From Caballeronia sp. SEWSISQ10-4 2 (GTDB taxonomy: Bacteria; Pseudomonadota; Gammaproteobacteria; Burkholderiales; Burkholderiaceae): 64,000 nucleotides of DNA. The notes under the pieces were generated by a model. It was not told the DNA's origin. It was given only the letters and a program-made list of their open reading frames with translations, and did no database searches. Both the position numbers and the translations under genes were made by a program. Below are positions 24,251-33,559 of this stretch, in pieces. Numbering within the stretch: the first letter of the stretch is position 1; each line of letters starts with the position of its first letter. Location: positions 1 through 64,000 of the forward strand of contig NZ_JALPRJ010000048.1 of assembly GCF_030464885.1 (NCBI RefSeq), given 5' to 3'.

Positions 24251-25744
24251 TTAGCGCAGCCGCACCAGAGTCGATTTCAACTCGGTGTACTTCTCCAGCG
24301 CGTGCAACGACTTGTCGCGGCCGTTGCCCGATTGTTTATAACCGCCGAACGGGAAGTTCATGTCTCCCCCTTCGTCGTAGCAGTTGACCCAGACAGTACC
24401 GGCCCGGAGGCTTCGCGACATTTCATGAGCGGTCGTGAGGTCCGCAGTCCAGACGGCGGCAGCGAGTCCATAATCGCTATCGTTAGCGATCCTGACAGCC
24501 TCCTCAGCAGTATCGAAGGTGATCACCGACAGCACCGGCCCGAAAATTTCCTCGCGTGCGATCTTCGCATCGGACGAAGTGATGTCGAAGATGGTCGGCT
24601 CGATGTAATAACCCCCACTCGCCTGATCCGCGCGCTCGCCACCCAGCAGCAGCTTCGCTTCCTTGCGCCCTGCCTCGATATATCCGAGCACGCGTTCGAG
24701 TTGTACTTCGTCGATGATCGCGCCCATCGAGGTCGCCGGATCGAGCGGATTGCCCGGTTTGTAGGCGCGCGCGGCCGCGACAACTTTGTCGAGGAACTTG
24801 TCCTTGATCTCGCGCTGCACCAGCAGTCGCGAACCCGCCGTGCACATCTCGCCCATGTTGTAGAAAATCGCGCCGGCAGCCGAGTTCGCGGCACGATCGA
24901 GGTCGGCACAGTCGGCCATCACGATGTTAGGAGACTTGCCACCGAGTTCAAGCCATACTCGCTTGAGATTCGACTGCCCCGCGTATTGCATGATCAGCTT
25001 GCCGACGTTGGTCGAGCCGGTGAACGCGAGGCAGTCCACGTCTTCGTGCAGCGCAAGCAGCTTGCCCGGCCCGCCCGCGCCCGGCACCACGTTGAACACG
25101 CCCGCGGGAATGCCTGCTTCGAGCGCGAGTTGCCCGAGACGAATTGCCGTGAGCGGCGATTTCTCCGACGGCTTGAGCACGACGCTGTTACCCGCCGCAA
25201 GCGCAGGCGCGAATTTCCACGATGCCATCAGGATCGGAAAATTCCACGGCACCACCGCGGCCACCACGCCGATAGGCTCCCTCGTGACGAGCCCGACGAG
25301 ATGGTGATCGCTCGGCACCACTTCACCGCCGACCTTGTCGATGGCTTCCGCAAACCACTCGACACAATACGCGGCGCCGGGTACGTCGACGCTGGTTGTA
25401 TCGCTGATCGGCTTGCCTGCGTCGAGCGTCTCCAGCAGCGCGAGTTCGTCCATGTGCGCGCGGATCAAACCCGCCCAGCGCAGCAGGACCGACTTGCGCT
25501 TACGCGGATTGAGCCCTGCCCACACGCGTGTTTCGAAAGCACGGCGTGCAGCCGCTACGGCCGCGTTGACGTCTGCCTCGCCACTGTCGGCGACCTTCGC
25601 AAGCAGCGTGCCGTCGCTTGGATTCACGCAATCGAAGGTATTGCCGGACGCCGCATCACGATACTCGCCGTCGATGAACGCCCGCCCTTCAATACGCAGC
25701 GCCGCAGCGAGGTTCTGCCAATATTCCAGGGATTTCTTTTCCAT
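24251..25744 (-). CDS. puuC: gamma-glutamyl-gamma-aminobutyraldehyde dehydrogenase
   Basis: A 497-residue NAD(P)-dependent aldehyde dehydrogenase. Catalytic residues are N168 (PWNFP), E266 (LELGGKSPN) and C301 (GEMCTAGSR). Length and the ending GRDKSLHALEKYTELKSTLV match PuuC, which oxidises gamma-glutamyl-gamma-aminobutyraldehyde in putrescine breakdown. It is 63 bp downstream of the PuuR-like regulator and upstream of speB. The window has matching PuuA, PuuB and PuuD genes, so the step fits the pathway. Confidence 0.9.
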   Translation of the reverse strand: MEKKSLEYWQNLAAALRIEGRAFIDGEYRDAASGNTFDCVNPSDGTLLAKVADSGEADVNAAVAAARRAFETRVWAGLNPRKRKSVLLRWAGLIRAHMDELALLETLDAGKPISDTTSVDVPGAAYCVEWFAEAIDKVGGEVVPSDHHLVGLVTREPIGVVAAVVPWNFPILMASWKFAPALAAGNSVVLKPSEKSPLTAIRLGQLALEAGIPAGVFNVVPGAGGPGKLLALHEDVDCLAFTGSTNVGKLIMQYAGQSNLKRVWLELGGKSPNIVMADCADLDRAANSAAGAIFYNMGEMCTAGSRLLVQREIKDKFLDKVVAAARAYKPGNPLDPATSMGAIIDEVQLERVLGYIEAGRKEAKLLLGGERADQASGGYYIEPTIFDITSSDAKIAREEIFGPVLSVITFDTAEEAVRIANDSDYGLAAAVWTADLTTAHEMSRSLRAGTVWVNCYDEGGDMNFPFGGYKQSGNGRDKSLHALEKYTELKSTLVRLR

Positions 25745-25807
25745 GAGGATACCTTCATTTTTTCATACTGGTGAAGACGTCGGCCTGCACTTGAAGCGGA
25801 CTGAGCG

Positions 25808-26359
25808 TCAGAAGCTGGGCGGTGAATTAGCCGAAATCACTTCGCACACCTGATCAATGCTAGGGTTGCGGAAGCGATGTGCGAAGCGGCTTTCAAAATA
25901 GTAGCTGTCTCCTGGGTCGAGCAGCCAGGTCGTGTTCTCGACAGTCAGTTCGAGCTGGCCCGACACCACCACCCCGCCTTCGTGCCCCGTATGCTGCAAG
26001 CTTTCCGGACCGGTGTCCGCGAGCGGTTGATAGACCTCGCGCATGATGCACATGTTGCGGTCCTTCACACCGGCGCCGGCGAGATAGAACTCGATGACCT
26101 CGTTGCCCAGGTTCGGCATCTCCGCACGGCGCGATACGACTGCGCGGTTTGACTCGAGGTCGAACGTAAAGAACTCCGCGAGTGTCATCGGAATGCTTTC
26201 CAGCAGTTTCTTAAGAGACCCCACCGAGGGACTCACGCGGTTCTGTTCGATCAACGAGATGGTTCCGTTGGTTACGCCAGCACGTTTGGCAAGTTCACGT
26301 TGCGAGAGCCCGTGATGCTTGCGAATGTATTGAAGGCGCGTAGCCACTTCTACGGACAT
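25808..26359 (-). CDS. puuR: XRE-cupin regulator of putrescine catabolism
   Basis: The 183-residue protein has an N-terminal HTH (RLQYIRKHHGLSQRELAKRA with GVTNGTISLIEQNRVSPS) and a C-terminal cupin (HTGHEGGVVVSGQLELTVEN, LLDPGDSYYFESRFAHRFRN). This is the PuuR architecture, and its length is nearly that of E. coli PuuR (185). PuuR represses puu genes and is relieved by putrescine. ATG 26359 is chosen over longer frames because the HTH normally starts here. It is transcribed away from puuDA. Confidence 0.88.
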   Translation of the reverse strand: MSVEVATRLQYIRKHHGLSQRELAKRAGVTNGTISLIEQNRVSPSVGSLKKLLESIPMTLAEFFTFDLESNRAVVSRRAEMPNLGNEVIEFYLAGAGVKDRNMCIMREVYQPLADTGPESLQHTGHEGGVVVSGQLELTVENTTWLLDPGDSYYFESRFAHRFRNPSIDQVCEVISANSPPSF

Positions 26360-27331
26360 GGGTGCAGTCTCTGGATGGAAGCGAAAGAAACGGAAAAGGT
26401 TCGGGTGTCTTGTGAACACCCCTATGAATCAACTTCCGCAAACGACTTGGCCGTTGAATATTCTAGTCACCCGAGGTTTTCCGCTGTTCGGAGAAACACC
26501 TAGATGAATACGAGAAAAAATATTCTAGGCCGATCGCATTTAATTTAGCAACCGTAAACGTCACCTATAAGTCGCATAAGAAACTCATCAAAAAAAGGTT
26601 TGACGGCGTTTTTGTCTCGTATATCCTGAATAACAGCCAGACAGACCGACAGTACGCAATACGAAACAGTAAGCAAAGTGTCAGGGTCCGACACTAAAGT
26701 AAAACTGGATCGAACTACGGATGTCCGATGTTTTGGCCGGCGAGATGTTTAGAATTTTCAACACTCAAGAAGAGATAATCGTGAGAGTCCGTGGCCCGTT
26801 GGTCAGGTGGAGCAGAAATCAGGACGCGATTTTTCATCGCGTCGCTGATCGCTCCATCTCCGACAGCAGCAGCGGCAAGCTTGTCGATCGCCGTTTCCTG
26901 TCCGTCTTTACCATCCTCTCCCGTCGCTCGGTGCGACGCCACAACTCGGTCGCCGCACGCGCCTTCATCGCCGTGCATTGCGTCGAGGTTGCATCCCTGC
27001 TCCCCTAGCGCCCTCCTTCTTAATTTCGCTGTTCGATTTTCCTGTTGGGCGTTTTCTGCGCGCTGACTGCGTGCGTTCGCGCTCAACTTGAGACTTGAGT
27101 TTCAATACGCGTTTAGCTTTCTCAGCATCGCGTACGGGAAACGTGCGTCTCGTAGATTTATCGAACAGCGTTTTCGTTTTAGCCACATCGCGGCAGCGTT
27201 ATATCCAGTATCACGTTAATACGCTGCGCCTGAAGTGCACTTAATTGGTTTTGCGCATAAACGCCAAGCCAGGGTGCCCTGCTGCCCGATGAAATCGCAT
27301 TAGCCATGGATATAAAATAATTTTGTCAGCC
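26360..27331. other. divergent control region between puuR and puuD
   Basis: This 970-base gap separates the leftward puuR-puuC-speB operon from the rightward puuDA-spuC-pot genes. It contains a 10-bp direct repeat AATATTCTAG (26457-26466 and 26519-26528) and ATACGAGAA (26508-26516) with a near-complementary TCTCGTAT (26615-26622), sequences also found in the operator at 41618. Regulator sites for puuR are expected here. Apart from one doubtful small frame no gene is seen. Confidence 0.5.
26965..27186 (-). CDS. small basic hypothetical protein (doubtful)
   Basis: The 73-codon frame reads MAKTKTLFDKSTRRTFPVRD with a lysine/arginine-rich continuation. It might be a small nucleic-acid-associated protein, but there is no clear ribosome site and competing frames overlap it. 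It lies within the puuR-puuD divergent gap. No family is recognised. Confidence 0.25.
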   Translation of the reverse strand: MAKTKTLFDKSTRRTFPVRDAEKAKRVLKLKSQVERERTQSARRKRPTGKSNSEIKKEGARGAGMQPRRNARR

Positions 27332-28141
27332 ATGCGAAATACTCCTGTAATCGGAATAAGCGCAGATAGAACGATGTCGGGTTCGCATCCATCCCATACG
27401 GTCGGCGAGAAATATATCGCGGCCATTGTGGATGGGTCGGAGGCGCTCGCCATGCTGTTGCCGGCACTGGGCGCGCGCCAGAACATTGAAGACATTCTTT
27501 CTGTTGTCGACGGCCTGCTCTTCACGGGCAGCTATTCAAATGTGGAGCCGCATCTTTATGGCGGTCATCCGAGCGCGCCCGGCACCCTTCACGACGCGGC
27601 GCGCGACGCCACCACGCTGCCGCTCATGCGTGCAGCGATCGAGCGCGGCGTGCCGGTGCTCGCCATTTGCCGCGGCTTCCAGGAGATGAACGTGGTCTTC
27701 GGCGGCACGCTGTATCAGAGCGTTCACACGGTGCAGGGGTACGCCGACCATCGTGAAAACAAGGAACACGCGCTGGACCTGCAATACGGCCCTGCGCACC
27801 CGCTACGAATTGTCTCCGGCGGTTTGCTCCATACCCATAGCGGCCTGTCCGAGGCGCACGTCAATTCACTGCACGGCCAGGGCATCGAGCGGCTTGGCGA
27901 CGGCCTCGCGGTTGAAGCCGTCGCGCCCGATGGGCTCGTGGAGGCAATCAGCGTGAAAGGCGCAAGCGCGTTCGCGCTGGGACTGCAATGGCACCCGGAA
28001 TGGAAACACGCGGACGACGCGTTATCGACGGCGATCTTTAAAGCCTTCGGCACCGCGTGCCGCGATCGAATGCGCATCAAGGGCGATTCGGTGAGCGTGT
28101 CTCCCCTCGAGACAGCCACCAACCTGCCCGCGCAACACTGA
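27332..28141 (+). CDS. puuD: gamma-glutamyl-GABA hydrolase
   Basis: A 269-residue class-I glutamine-amidotransferase-like hydrolase. The nucleophile is C113 in VLAICRGFQEMNVVFGG and the catalytic histidine/glutamate are in GLQWHPEW near residue 220. PuuD cleaves gamma-glutamyl-GABA to glutamate and GABA. ATG 27332 is used; a TTG nine bases earlier is the alternative. It is 10 bp upstream of puuA with an AGGA between, so the two are cotranscribed. Confidence 0.9.
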   Translation: MRNTPVIGISADRTMSGSHPSHTVGEKYIAAIVDGSEALAMLLPALGARQNIEDILSVVDGLLFTGSYSNVEPHLYGGHPSAPGTLHDAARDATTLPLMRAAIERGVPVLAICRGFQEMNVVFGGTLYQSVHTVQGYADHRENKEHALDLQYGPAHPLRIVSGGLLHTHSGLSEAHVNSLHGQGIERLGDGLAVEAVAPDGLVEAISVKGASAFALGLQWHPEWKHADDALSTAIFKAFGTACRDRMRIKGDSVSVSPLETATNLPAQH

Positions 28142-28151
28142 GGAAAATAAA

Positions 28152-29486
28152 ATGCATGATATCGACGAGTTTTTGAAGAAACACCGCATTACCGAGATCG
28201 AAGCCATCATCCCCGACATGGCCGGTACTGCACGCGGCAAGATCATTCCGCGCAACAAGTTCCAGTCCGGCGAGTCAATGCGACTGCCACAAGCCGTGAT
28301 GATCCAGACGGTCACCGGCGACTATCCCGAAGACGGCAGCCTGACCGGCGTCACCGATCCCGACATGGTCTGCGTGCCCGACCCGTCCACCATCCGCCTG
28401 ATTCCGTGGGCTGTCGACCCGACTGCCCAGGTGATCCACGATTGCGTTCACTTCGACGGCACGCCGGTCGCCATCTCGCCGCGCCACGTCTTGCGGCAGG
28501 TTCTGGACAAGTACGCAAAGAAGGGTTGGAAACCGGTTGTAGCCCCGGAACTGGAGTTCTTCCTGGTCGACATGAACATAGACCCCGATCTTCCGTTGAA
28601 GCCACCGGTCGGCCGGACCGGACGGCCGGAGACGGGACGTCAGGCGTATTCCATTGAAGCGGTCAACGAGTTCGACCCGCTCTTCGAAGACATCTACGAA
28701 TACTGCGACGTGCAAGAGCTGGAAGTGGACACGCTGATTCATGAAGTAGGCGCCGCGCAGATGGAGATCAACTTCATGCACGGCGACCCGCTCAATCTGG
28801 CGGACCGCGTCTTCCTTTTCAAACGCACGGTGCGTGAAGCCGCATTGCGGCACAAGATGTACGCGACCTTCATGGCCAAGCCCATGGAGAACGAGCCGGG
28901 TTCCGCGATGCATGTGCATCAAAGCCTGGTGGATGCGGAAACGGGGAGCAACCTGTTCACCGGCGCCAATGGCGAGCCGACCGCCCTGTTCCACGGGTAT
29001 ATCGCTGGGCTGCAGAAATACACGCCCGCCCTCATGCCGATCTTCGCGCCCTACATCAATTCGTATCGTCGTTTGTCGCGCTTCATGGCCGCGCCGATCA
29101 ACGTGCAGTGGGGCTACGACAACCGCACGGTCGGCTTCCGCATTCCGCACTCGGGACCTGCGGCACGGCGTGTCGAGAACCGCATTCCAGGCGTGGACTG
29201 CAATCCGTATCTGGCGATTGCAGCGACGCTGGCAGCAGGTTATCTCGGCATGACGCAGCAGCTCCAACCCACCGAACCGCTCACGAGCGATGGCTACGAA
29301 TTGCCGTATCAACTGCCGCGCAATCTTGAAGAAGGACTCTCGCTGATGGGCGCCTGCGAGCCGCTCAACGACATGCTCGGCGAAAAATTCGTGAGGGCTT
29401 ATCTGGCGCTCAAGGAAACCGAATACGAAGCTTTCTTCCGCGTGATCAGTTCGTGGGAACGCAGACATCTGTTGCTGCACGTCTAA
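28152..29486 (+). CDS. puuA: gamma-glutamylputrescine synthetase
   Basis: This 444-residue protein belongs to the glutamine synthetase superfamily, GlnA-like/PuuA branch. It has VVAPELEFFLVDMNIDPD (metal-binding E), GAAQMEINFMHGDPL, the NEPGSAMHVHQSL segment, and NRTVGFRIPHSGPAARRVEN with the catalytic arginines. PuuA ligates glutamate to putrescine using ATP, the first step of the Puu route. It follows puuD by 10 bp and precedes the aminotransferase by 28 bp. Confidence 0.88.
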   Translation: MHDIDEFLKKHRITEIEAIIPDMAGTARGKIIPRNKFQSGESMRLPQAVMIQTVTGDYPEDGSLTGVTDPDMVCVPDPSTIRLIPWAVDPTAQVIHDCVHFDGTPVAISPRHVLRQVLDKYAKKGWKPVVAPELEFFLVDMNIDPDLPLKPPVGRTGRPETGRQAYSIEAVNEFDPLFEDIYEYCDVQELEVDTLIHEVGAAQMEINFMHGDPLNLADRVFLFKRTVREAALRHKMYATFMAKPMENEPGSAMHVHQSLVDAETGSNLFTGANGEPTALFHGYIAGLQKYTPALMPIFAPYINSYRRLSRFMAAPINVQWGYDNRTVGFRIPHSGPAARRVENRIPGVDCNPYLAIAATLAAGYLGMTQQLQPTEPLTSDGYELPYQLPRNLEEGLSLMGACEPLNDMLGEKFVRAYLALKETEYEAFFRVISSWERRHLLLHV

Positions 29487-29514
29487 GCGCGGTACATAAA
29501 ACCAAGGAGATGAC

Positions 29515-30951
29515 ATGAACTATCGATTCGGAGAATCGGCTTTCGTGCAACCGGCGGCCGGCGTGCCCGGCGCTCAAGCGCCGCAGCGGCAATGCACGAC
29601 CGCCGAGTATCGTGCGCTCGACGCGGCGCACCACATCCATCCGTTCTCGGACATGGGCGCACTCAACCGCGCCGGCAGCCGCGTGATCGTGAAGGCAAAG
29701 GGCGTTTATCTGTGGGACTCGGATGGCGAGAAGATGATCGACGGCATGGCCGGCCTCTGGTGCGTGAACGTCGGTTATGGACGACGCGAACTCGCCGACG
29801 CAGCGTTCCAGCAAATGCAGGAATTGCCGTTCTACAACACCTTCTTTAAAACCACGCACCCGCCGGTGATCGAGCTCTCGGCGCTGCTGGCCGAACTCAC
29901 GCCCGCGCCCTTCAATCACTTCTTCTATTGCAACAGCGGCTCGGAAGGCAACGACACCGTGCTGAGGATCGTCCATCAATACTGGGCGACGCAAGGCCAG
30001 AAGCTGAAGAAGTTCGTGATCTCGCGCAAGAACGGTTACCACGGGTCGACCATCGCGGGAGCCACGCTTGGCGGCATGGGTTACATGCACGAGCAGATGC
30101 CCTCGCAAGTCGAGCATATCGTACACATCGACCAGCCTTACTGGTTTGGCGAAGGCGGCGACATGACGCCCGAAGCCTTCGGTCTCGCGCGGGCGCAGCA
30201 ACTGGAGCACGAGATTCTCGAACTCGGGCCGGAGAACGTAGCGGCCTTTATTGGCGAACCGTTCCAGGGTGCGGGCGGCGTGATCTTCCCGCCGTCTACT
30301 TATTGGCCGGAGATCCAGCGCATCTGTCGCAAATACGACGTATTGCTGATCGCTGATGAAGTGATCGGTGGTTTCGGCCGCACTGGCGAGTGGTTCGCGC
30401 ATCAGCACTTTGGCTTCGAACCCGATCTCATCACGATGGCCAAGGGCCTGACCAGCGGCTACGTGCCGATGGGCGCGGTCGGCCTGCACGATCGTGTGGC
30501 GAAGGCGATCATCGAGAACGGCGAGTTCAATCATGGTCTCACCTACTCGGGTCACCCGGTGGCCGCCGCTGTCGCTGTCGCGAACCTGAAGCTGCTGCGT
30601 GACGAAGGCATCGTGGAACGCGTGAAGAACGACACCGGTCCGTACTTCCAGAGCGTGTTGCGCAAAACCTTCGCGGACCATCCGATCGTTGGCGAGATCG
30701 CGGGGGTCGGGTTGGTCGCAGGCATCCAGCTCGCCGAAGATCCGAAGACGAAAAAGCGCTTCGCCAATGGCGGCGATGTGGGCACGCTATGCCGCGATTT
30801 CTGTTTCAACGGCGGCCTCGTGATGCGCGCGACCGGTGACCGGATGTTGCTGTCACCGCCGCTTGTCATCACCCGCAGCGAGATTGACGAGATTGTGTCG
30901 AAGGCGAAGAAGGCCATCGATGCGACCGCGCTGCAACTCGGCCTTTCTTAA
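29515..30951 (+). CDS. spuC: putrescine/polyamine aminotransferase (SpuC-like)
   Basis: The 478-residue product is a class-III PLP aminotransferase. The Schiff-base lysine is K310 (LITMAKGLTSGYVPMGAV), with the PLP-binding IADEVIGGFGRTGEWF just before it and YHGSTIAGATLGG earlier. Length and motifs match SpuC/putrescine-pyruvate transaminase. It offers a direct transamination route from putrescine next to the gamma-glutamyl route. It is followed by a 10-bp tandem repeat and the transporter genes. Confidence 0.85.
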   Translation: MNYRFGESAFVQPAAGVPGAQAPQRQCTTAEYRALDAAHHIHPFSDMGALNRAGSRVIVKAKGVYLWDSDGEKMIDGMAGLWCVNVGYGRRELADAAFQQMQELPFYNTFFKTTHPPVIELSALLAELTPAPFNHFFYCNSGSEGNDTVLRIVHQYWATQGQKLKKFVISRKNGYHGSTIAGATLGGMGYMHEQMPSQVEHIVHIDQPYWFGEGGDMTPEAFGLARAQQLEHEILELGPENVAAFIGEPFQGAGGVIFPPSTYWPEIQRICRKYDVLLIADEVIGGFGRTGEWFAHQHFGFEPDLITMAKGLTSGYVPMGAVGLHDRVAKAIIENGEFNHGLTYSGHPVAAAVAVANLKLLRDEGIVERVKNDTGPYFQSVLRKTFADHPIVGEIAGVGLVAGIQLAEDPKTKKRFANGGDVGTLCRDFCFNGGLVMRATGDRMLLSPPLVITRSEIDEIVSKAKKAIDATALQLGLS

Positions 30952-30960
30952 CACCGATAC

Positions 30961-31000
30961 CCATCGTTACCCATCGCTACCAATCGCTACCAATCGCCAC
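30961..31000. repeat. four 10-bp tandem units between spuC and potF
   Basis: Units CCATCGTTAC, CCATCGCTAC, CAATCGCTAC and CAATCGCCAC follow each other in register. The array starts 9 bases after the spuC stop and continues weakly to about 31005. It could be a slippage-prone spacer. Confidence 0.75.
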
Positions 31001-31073
31001 CAACCGGAGCGGGCATTTCACACGTCCACACGCTGCCCGCCCCGGGCTTTCCACCTAGAGGAAACATAAAACC

Positions 31074-32192
31074 ATGATCCCTTGTCAGCTTCGTCATGCA
31101 ATTGCAATGGCCGCCTTGTCCGTCGTCGCGGGCGCAGGTGTCTTCACCGCCGTACCCGCGTTCGCCGATGGCGAGCTCAACGTCTACAACTGGTCCGACT
31201 ACATTGCGAAGGACACCATCCCGACCTTCGAGAAAGAGACGGGCATCAAGGTCAAGTACGACAACTACGACAGCGACGACACGCTGCAAGCAAAATTGCT
31301 GGCGGGCAGCTCGGGCTACGACATCGTCGTGCCCACCTCGAACTACATGGCAAAGCAGATTGAAGCGGGCGTCTACCAGAAGCTCGACAAATCGAAGATA
31401 CCGAATCTCGCGAACCTCGACCCGACGCTGATGAAGATGATCGCCGAAGCCGACCCGGGCAACCAGTACGGGGTGCCTTGGGCATACGGCACGGATGGCA
31501 TCGGTTATAACGTGCAAGCGGTCAAGAAGGCGCTTGGCGACAATGCACCGGTCGATAGCTGGGCTCTGGTCCTGGATCCAGCCAACGCGTCGAAGCTGAA
31601 AAGCTGCGGCATCTCGATCCTCGATCAAGCCGTGGACGTCTTTGCGTCCACCTTGCAATACATGCACCGCGACCCGAACAGCACGAACCCGGGTGACTAC
31701 CAGGCCGCCTTCGACGTGCTGAAGAAAGTCCGCCCCTACATCACGCAATTCAACTCATCCGGTTATATCAACGACCTTGCGAACAACGACGTTTGCGTCG
31801 TGCTGGGCTGGTCGGGCGACGTCGGTATCGCGTCACGCCGCGCTGCCGAAGCCAAGCGCAGTTACGACATCAAGTTCTCGAACGTGAAGGAAGGCGGCTT
31901 GCTGTGGTTCGACGTCATGGTCGTGCCGAAGGACGCGCCGCACCCCGAAGCCGCGATGAAGTGGATCAACTATATCTCCGAGCCGAAAACCAACGCGGCG
32001 ATCACCAACGAAGTGTTCTACCCGACTGCCAACCGCGCCGCGCGCCAGTTCGTGCTGCCCGCGGTCGCGCAGGACCACACTGTCTATCCGCCTGACGACG
32101 TGCTCGCGAAGATGACCCTGATGCGTCCGCTTTCGGCCGACATCCTGCGCCTCGAAAACCGCCTCTGGGCACGACTGAAGACCGGAACCTGA
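31074..32192 (+). CDS. potF: putrescine ABC transporter periplasmic binding protein
   Basis: A 372-residue PotF/PotD-type protein with a Sec signal (MAALSVVAGAGVFTAVPAFA). The mature part starts DGELNVYNWSDYIAKDTIPT, the canonical polyamine-binding opening, and contains GYDIVVPTSNYMAKQIEAGV. The acidic and aromatic pocket residues expected for putrescine include W and D in NWSDY and YGTDGIGYN. AGAGGA lies upstream of the ATG. It leads the potGHI genes. Confidence 0.9.
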   Translation: MIPCQLRHAIAMAALSVVAGAGVFTAVPAFADGELNVYNWSDYIAKDTIPTFEKETGIKVKYDNYDSDDTLQAKLLAGSSGYDIVVPTSNYMAKQIEAGVYQKLDKSKIPNLANLDPTLMKMIAEADPGNQYGVPWAYGTDGIGYNVQAVKKALGDNAPVDSWALVLDPANASKLKSCGISILDQAVDVFASTLQYMHRDPNSTNPGDYQAAFDVLKKVRPYITQFNSSGYINDLANNDVCVVLGWSGDVGIASRRAAEAKRSYDIKFSNVKEGGLLWFDVMVVPKDAPHPEAAMKWINYISEPKTNAAITNEVFYPTANRAARQFVLPAVAQDHTVYPPDDVLAKMTLMRPLSADILRLENRLWARLKTGT

Positions 32193-32404
32193 TGGCTTGA
32201 CGCGGTGCGGTTTTCATCACACGTACCGCGTAGAAATCCCGGCCCGCGCAGCCGTCAGGCGCAGCCCGTTGCCACGCTTCGCAGCCCTTCCTGCGAGTCG
32301 CCTCCGCGACCCGTATCGGACCGCTTGCGCCTGCGTTCAGGTGGATTCACATGAGGTGGATTCACACGAATCCGTCAACACACTCGCAATCAAGACTCGA
32401 CGCC

Positions 32405-33559
32405 ATGAATTCAACTCCCGTATTGAAGCCTGTCGAGGCGACCCCGATTCGCCCCGAAGCACGTTCCGCGACGAACGATTTCGTCCGCATCGAAAACGTC
32501 GTCAAGAAGTTCGGCGACGCCTTCGCTGTCGACGACGTCTCGCTCACGGTCGCCAAGAACGAACTGTTCGCGCTGCTCGGCAGTTCCGGATGCGGCAAGT
32601 CCACGCTGCTGCGCATGCTCGCCGGGTTCGAAACCGTCACGTCGGGAAAGATTTACGTGGACGGTGAAGACCTTGCAACGCTGCCGCCCTACAAGCGCCC
32701 GGTGAACATGATGTTCCAGTCATATGCGCTGTTTCCGCATATGGACGTGACCGCGAACGTCGCCTTCGGCCTCAAGCAGGAGGGCACTCCGAAGAACGAG
32801 ATCAAGGAACGTGTTGCCGACGTGCTGAACCTCGTGCAGATGAGCAAGTACGCCAAACGCAAACCGCATCAGCTCTCCGGTGGCCAGCAGCAGCGCGTAG
32901 CGCTCGCCCGTTCGCTCGTCAAGCGGCCGAAACTGCTCCTGCTCGACGAACCGATGTCCGCGCTCGACAAGAAGATCCGCCAGAAGACACAGCTTGAACT
33001 CGTGAACATTATCGAGAAAGTCGATGTCACCTGCGTGATGGTCACCCACGACCAGGAAGAAGCCATGACGATGGCTAACCGCCTCGCCGTCATGAACGAA
33101 GGCCGCATTGTGCAGATCGGCTCTCCGAACCAGGTCTACGACTATCCGAACAGCCGCTTCTCGGCCGAGTTCATTGGCTCGACAAACTTGTTCGAAGGTG
33201 TCGTGGTGGAGGATGAACCCGACCACATCTTCGTGGCAAGCGAGGACCTCGATTCGCGCATGTACGTGAGCCATGGCGTGACCGGCCCGCTTGGCATGCC
33301 GGTCGGCATCTCGGTGCGGCCCGAACGCGTGTTCGTCTCGACACAACGCCCCACCGCCCCGCACAACTGGGCACGCGGCGTGGTCTCCGGCATTGCGTAT
33401 ATGGGCAGCTACTCGCTGTATCACGTGCAGTTACCGAGCGGCAAGACGATCGTCTCCAATCTTGCCAGCGCGCACCTGATGGCTCACGGCGCGCCTTCCT
33501 ATAACGACGAAGTCTTCGTTCATTGGTCGGCTGCCGCCGGTGTGGTGCTCACACAATGA
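32405..33559 (+). CDS. potG: putrescine ABC transporter ATP-binding protein
   Basis: The 384-residue ATPase contains Walker A GSSGCGKST (59-67), the ABC signature LSGGQQQR (about 156-163), Walker B LLLLDEP and the H-loop MVTHDQEE, followed by a C-terminal TOBE regulatory domain (ISVRPERVFVSTQRP). This is PotG/PotA layout. ATG 32405 is chosen; an in-frame extension to 32351 would run into a short direct repeat (AGGTGGATTCACA at 32339 and 32354). Its stop overlaps the potH start (ATGA). Confidence 0.92.
   Translation: MNSTPVLKPVEATPIRPEARSATNDFVRIENVVKKFGDAFAVDDVSLTVAKNELFALLGSSGCGKSTLLRMLAGFETVTSGKIYVDGEDLATLPPYKRPVNMMFQSYALFPHMDVTANVAFGLKQEGTPKNEIKERVADVLNLVQMSKYAKRKPHQLSGGQQQRVALARSLVKRPKLLLLDEPMSALDKKIRQKTQLELVNIIEKVDVTCVMVTHDQEEAMTMANRLAVMNEGRIVQIGSPNQVYDYPNSRFSAEFIGSTNLFEGVVVEDEPDHIFVASEDLDSRMYVSHGVTGPLGMPVGISVRPERVFVSTQRPTAPHNWARGVVSGIAYMGSYSLYHVQLPSGKTIVSNLASAHLMAHGAPSYNDEVFVHWSAAAGVVLTQ

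Noticed and set aside
23041..24387. A 448-codon open frame opposite the agmatinase gene.
   Set aside because: All ureohydrolase metal motifs are on the minus strand; the plus frame has shadow composition.
24062..25774. A 570-codon open frame antisense to the PuuC gene.
   Set aside because: It is the mirror of a GC-rich gene with intact dehydrogenase motifs on the other strand and encodes an arginine-rich, motif-free protein.
30961..31000. The 10-bp tandem units as a CRISPR array.
   Set aside because: The units are directly adjacent, too short and have no spacers or cas genes.
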